Shown: positions 60,638 through 64,000 of the stretch, one piece after another
How the letters are laid out: each line of letters starts with the position of its first letter
Numbering within the stretch: position 1 is the stretch's first letter
From: JBCCBV01 sp039033855
GTDB taxonomy: Bacteria; Planctomycetota; Phycisphaerae; Phycisphaerales; Phycisphaeraceae
Direction of reading: 5' to 3'
NCBI GenBank assembly: GCA_039033855.1
Contig: JBCCBV010000012.1
Location: forward strand, 43,803 to 107,802
DNA length: 64,000 nucleotides
Notes under the pieces: generated by a model
The model's input: the letters and a program-made list of their open reading frames with translations, nothing else
Told to the model about the DNA's origin: nothing
Databases searched by the model: none
Position numbers and translations under genes: made by a program

Positions 60638-60762
60638 GCTTGGTCGCTCCAGCAGGGGGAGGGCAGGGCGGAAACGGGCGCTCCGCTCGCATGGAGTACG
60701 GCGCCGGCCGTGCCGGTGATTGCGGGCTTTGGTCAAAAAACCGCAGGCGACCCGGTTAGAAA

Positions 60763-60849
60763 CGGTGGGGGTGGGATTCGAACCCACGGTGGACCGAGGC
60801 CCACGGCGGTTTTCAAAACCGCTGCATTCGTCCGCTCTGCCACCCCACC
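60763..60849 (-). tRNA. tRNA-Ser (anticodon UGA)
   Basis: Class II tRNA. The acceptor is GGTGGGG with 3' CCCCACC and discriminator G. The anticodon stem GCGGT/ACCGC holds loop TTTGAAA (TGA). A long variable arm (GTGGGCCTCGGTCCAC) and a T arm GTGGG/CCCAC with TTCGAAT complete it. CCA is not encoded. TAGATT on the minus strand at 60872-60877 is a possible -10. Confidence 0.96.
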
Positions 60850-61498
60850 GGGGTTGGCGCCGGCGGGCGTCAATCTACCGGGTTGAACCGGCCGGGGAGC
60901 GGTGGGGCGGGTAGGAACGGGCGGTTTAGAAGCGCGAAATACACTGGAAACCAGCAGATTCGGCGACATCCAGCTGAAGCGGCGCGGGGCCCGATTTCCA
61001 CAAGCGATGCAGAGCGGGGGCCTGGGCAGACAATCGAGTTGACAAGGCGTCAGAGGTAGCTATTGTTTCGCGTTCCGCCCGACCCAGCCCACCGGCTTGG
61101 GAGCCGAGCGGCGAGCCCCGGAGGTCGGGGCTCAACCGCGATTGGAAACGCCACGGCGTAAGGGACAGCCCATCATCGAGCGAAATGGCATGTTGGGTCT
61201 GTAATCGTTCGAGGCATGCCGGCCTCGGGCCGGCGTCGCAAGACAACAGTTTTGCTGGCTGAATGCACCGGTGTGAGCCGCGGCCTTCTCATCAGGAGAA
61301 GTTCACGGCCCGCAACGGCGGGAGCGTGGCCCTTCGGGGCATCGCGATTGTTTGACAAGTTGGGTTTGGGTCTTGGTGTTGTTGCTGTACGAATGTATTG
61401 GCAATGGCCGAGACCTCGAGCGTGATGAAGGGGCTTCGCACCCTGTCCGCGTCTTGCCGTGCCTCGGATTTTTGAGGCTTGGCTCGGGCGTCGGTCGT
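60850..61498. other. about 650-bp region between tRNA-Ser and 23S rRNA; no gene, no 16S rRNA
   Basis: No coding region with protein character and no conserved 16S 3'-end sequence is seen, so the 23S gene is not preceded by 16S rRNA here. From about 61040 on it is presumably the promoter and leader of the 23S transcript. A second TTGACA occurs at 61352-61357 without a good -10. Confidence 0.65.
61039..61066 (+). promoter_or_regulatory. candidate sigma70-type promoter for the 23S rRNA transcript
   Basis: TTGACA (61039-61044), 16-bp spacer, TATTGT (61061-61066). This is the best -35/-10 pair in the region, about 430 bp before mature 23S. Confidence 0.55.
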
Positions 61499-63934
<2,436 letters not shown>

Positions 63935-64000
63935 GAATTTCAAGGTTCGGTGTGATCCCCAGACCGGGACGATCCGGGGCTGTCATACGACCATTGACAC
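63935..64000 (+). other. non-consensus sequence inside the 23S rRNA gene (putative insertion; runs off window)
   Basis: After the A-loop hairpin, bacterial 23S should continue TTAAAGCGGTACG (E. coli 2562 on). Instead the sequence reads GAATTTCAAGGTTCGGTGTG, followed by a G/C hairpin (CCCC at 63957-63960 with GGGG at 63976-63979, or CCGG/CCGG inside it). The nature of the insert cannot be decided from 66 nt: group I intron, other intron, intervening sequence, deletion or assembly join. Confidence 0.6.

Noticed and set aside
61352..61380. Second TTGACA before 23S as a promoter
   Set aside because: No -10-like hexamer at 15-19 bp spacing. The upstream pair at 61039-61066 is better.
63949..63964. 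Group II intron 5' end (GTGTG) in the 23S insert
   Set aside because: GTGTGAT occurs, but the preceding 14 nt already deviate from 23S, so it is not at an exon junction.

Overview
The window is GC-rich, densely coded bacterial chromosomal DNA. Its gene content points to a planctomycete of the Phycisphaerae type. The pointers are a 23S rRNA gene with no 16S gene in front of it, a MoxR/DUF58/VWA cluster with very long companion genes, FloA, an HslV with a propeptide, a free-standing GlmU-type uridyltransferase, a large Ser/Thr kinase, and frequent GTG/TTG starts. The assignment is inferred from gene content and not from a phylogeny. The chromosome looks ordinary: there is no phage, insertion sequence, integron or CRISPR array.

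Layout. 1-2.3 kb (minus): GlmU-like/prs/rplY, the same order as gcaD-prs-ctc in Firmicutes, then tRNA-Gln. 2.8-7.5 kb: rpsD, homoserine dehydrogenase, Fur, YacG, a D-2-hydroxyacid dehydrogenase and nadD. 7.5-18.4 kb: a degenerate CHAD protein divergent from a five-gene MoxR/DUF58/VWA operon. 18.4-25.6 kb (minus): a LuxR-type regulator, and an eight-gene operon coding for a lipoprotein, two exported proteins, ExbB, ExbD, a TolA/TonB-like Pro/Glu-rich protein, a GAF protein and a subtilase. 25.8-31 kb: a nucleotide-cyclase-like protein with a 1480-residue kinase. 31-32.2 kb: a basic zinc-binding protein that appears to start at AUU, and tRNA-Leu. 32.3-37.4 kb: hslV, and divergently a reduced division cluster (rsmH, LysM protein, ftsL-like, ftsI). 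37.5-44.2 kb: hscB, a coiled-coil protein, Nif3, rpsR, a small exported protein, floA, a P-loop/deoxyribosyltransferase-like protein and an Hpt protein. 44.2-51.3 kb: ABC exporter, MGH1-type glucosidase, small membrane protein, PPOX-fold protein, PPC decarboxylase and omega subunit. 51.5-58.9 kb: pheT, a large membrane protein, gluconate kinase, a SulP transporter and a small membrane protein. 59-60.6 kb (minus): thioredoxin, ECF sigma and a putative anti-sigma. tRNA-Ser follows, and then a 23S rRNA gene runs to the window end.

The most notable signals are these. (1) The 23S gene follows the bacterial consensus up to the A-loop hairpin and then abruptly stops matching, which suggests an intron, another insertion, a deletion or an assembly join. 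(2) At nine or more genes a TANNNT box sits 6-7 nt before the start codon with no Shine-Dalgarno site, the pattern of leaderless transcription. (3) One gene has a strong Shine-Dalgarno site followed only by AUU. (4) A Tol/Ton-like envelope operon carries a GAF protein and a subtilase that lacks the oxyanion asparagine. (5) A kinase with an RN-x4-H (HEPN-like) N-terminal motif is coupled to a cyclase-like protein.

Limits: everything was read by eye from sequence. Family names rest on motif recognition, and promoter calls rest on short boxes.
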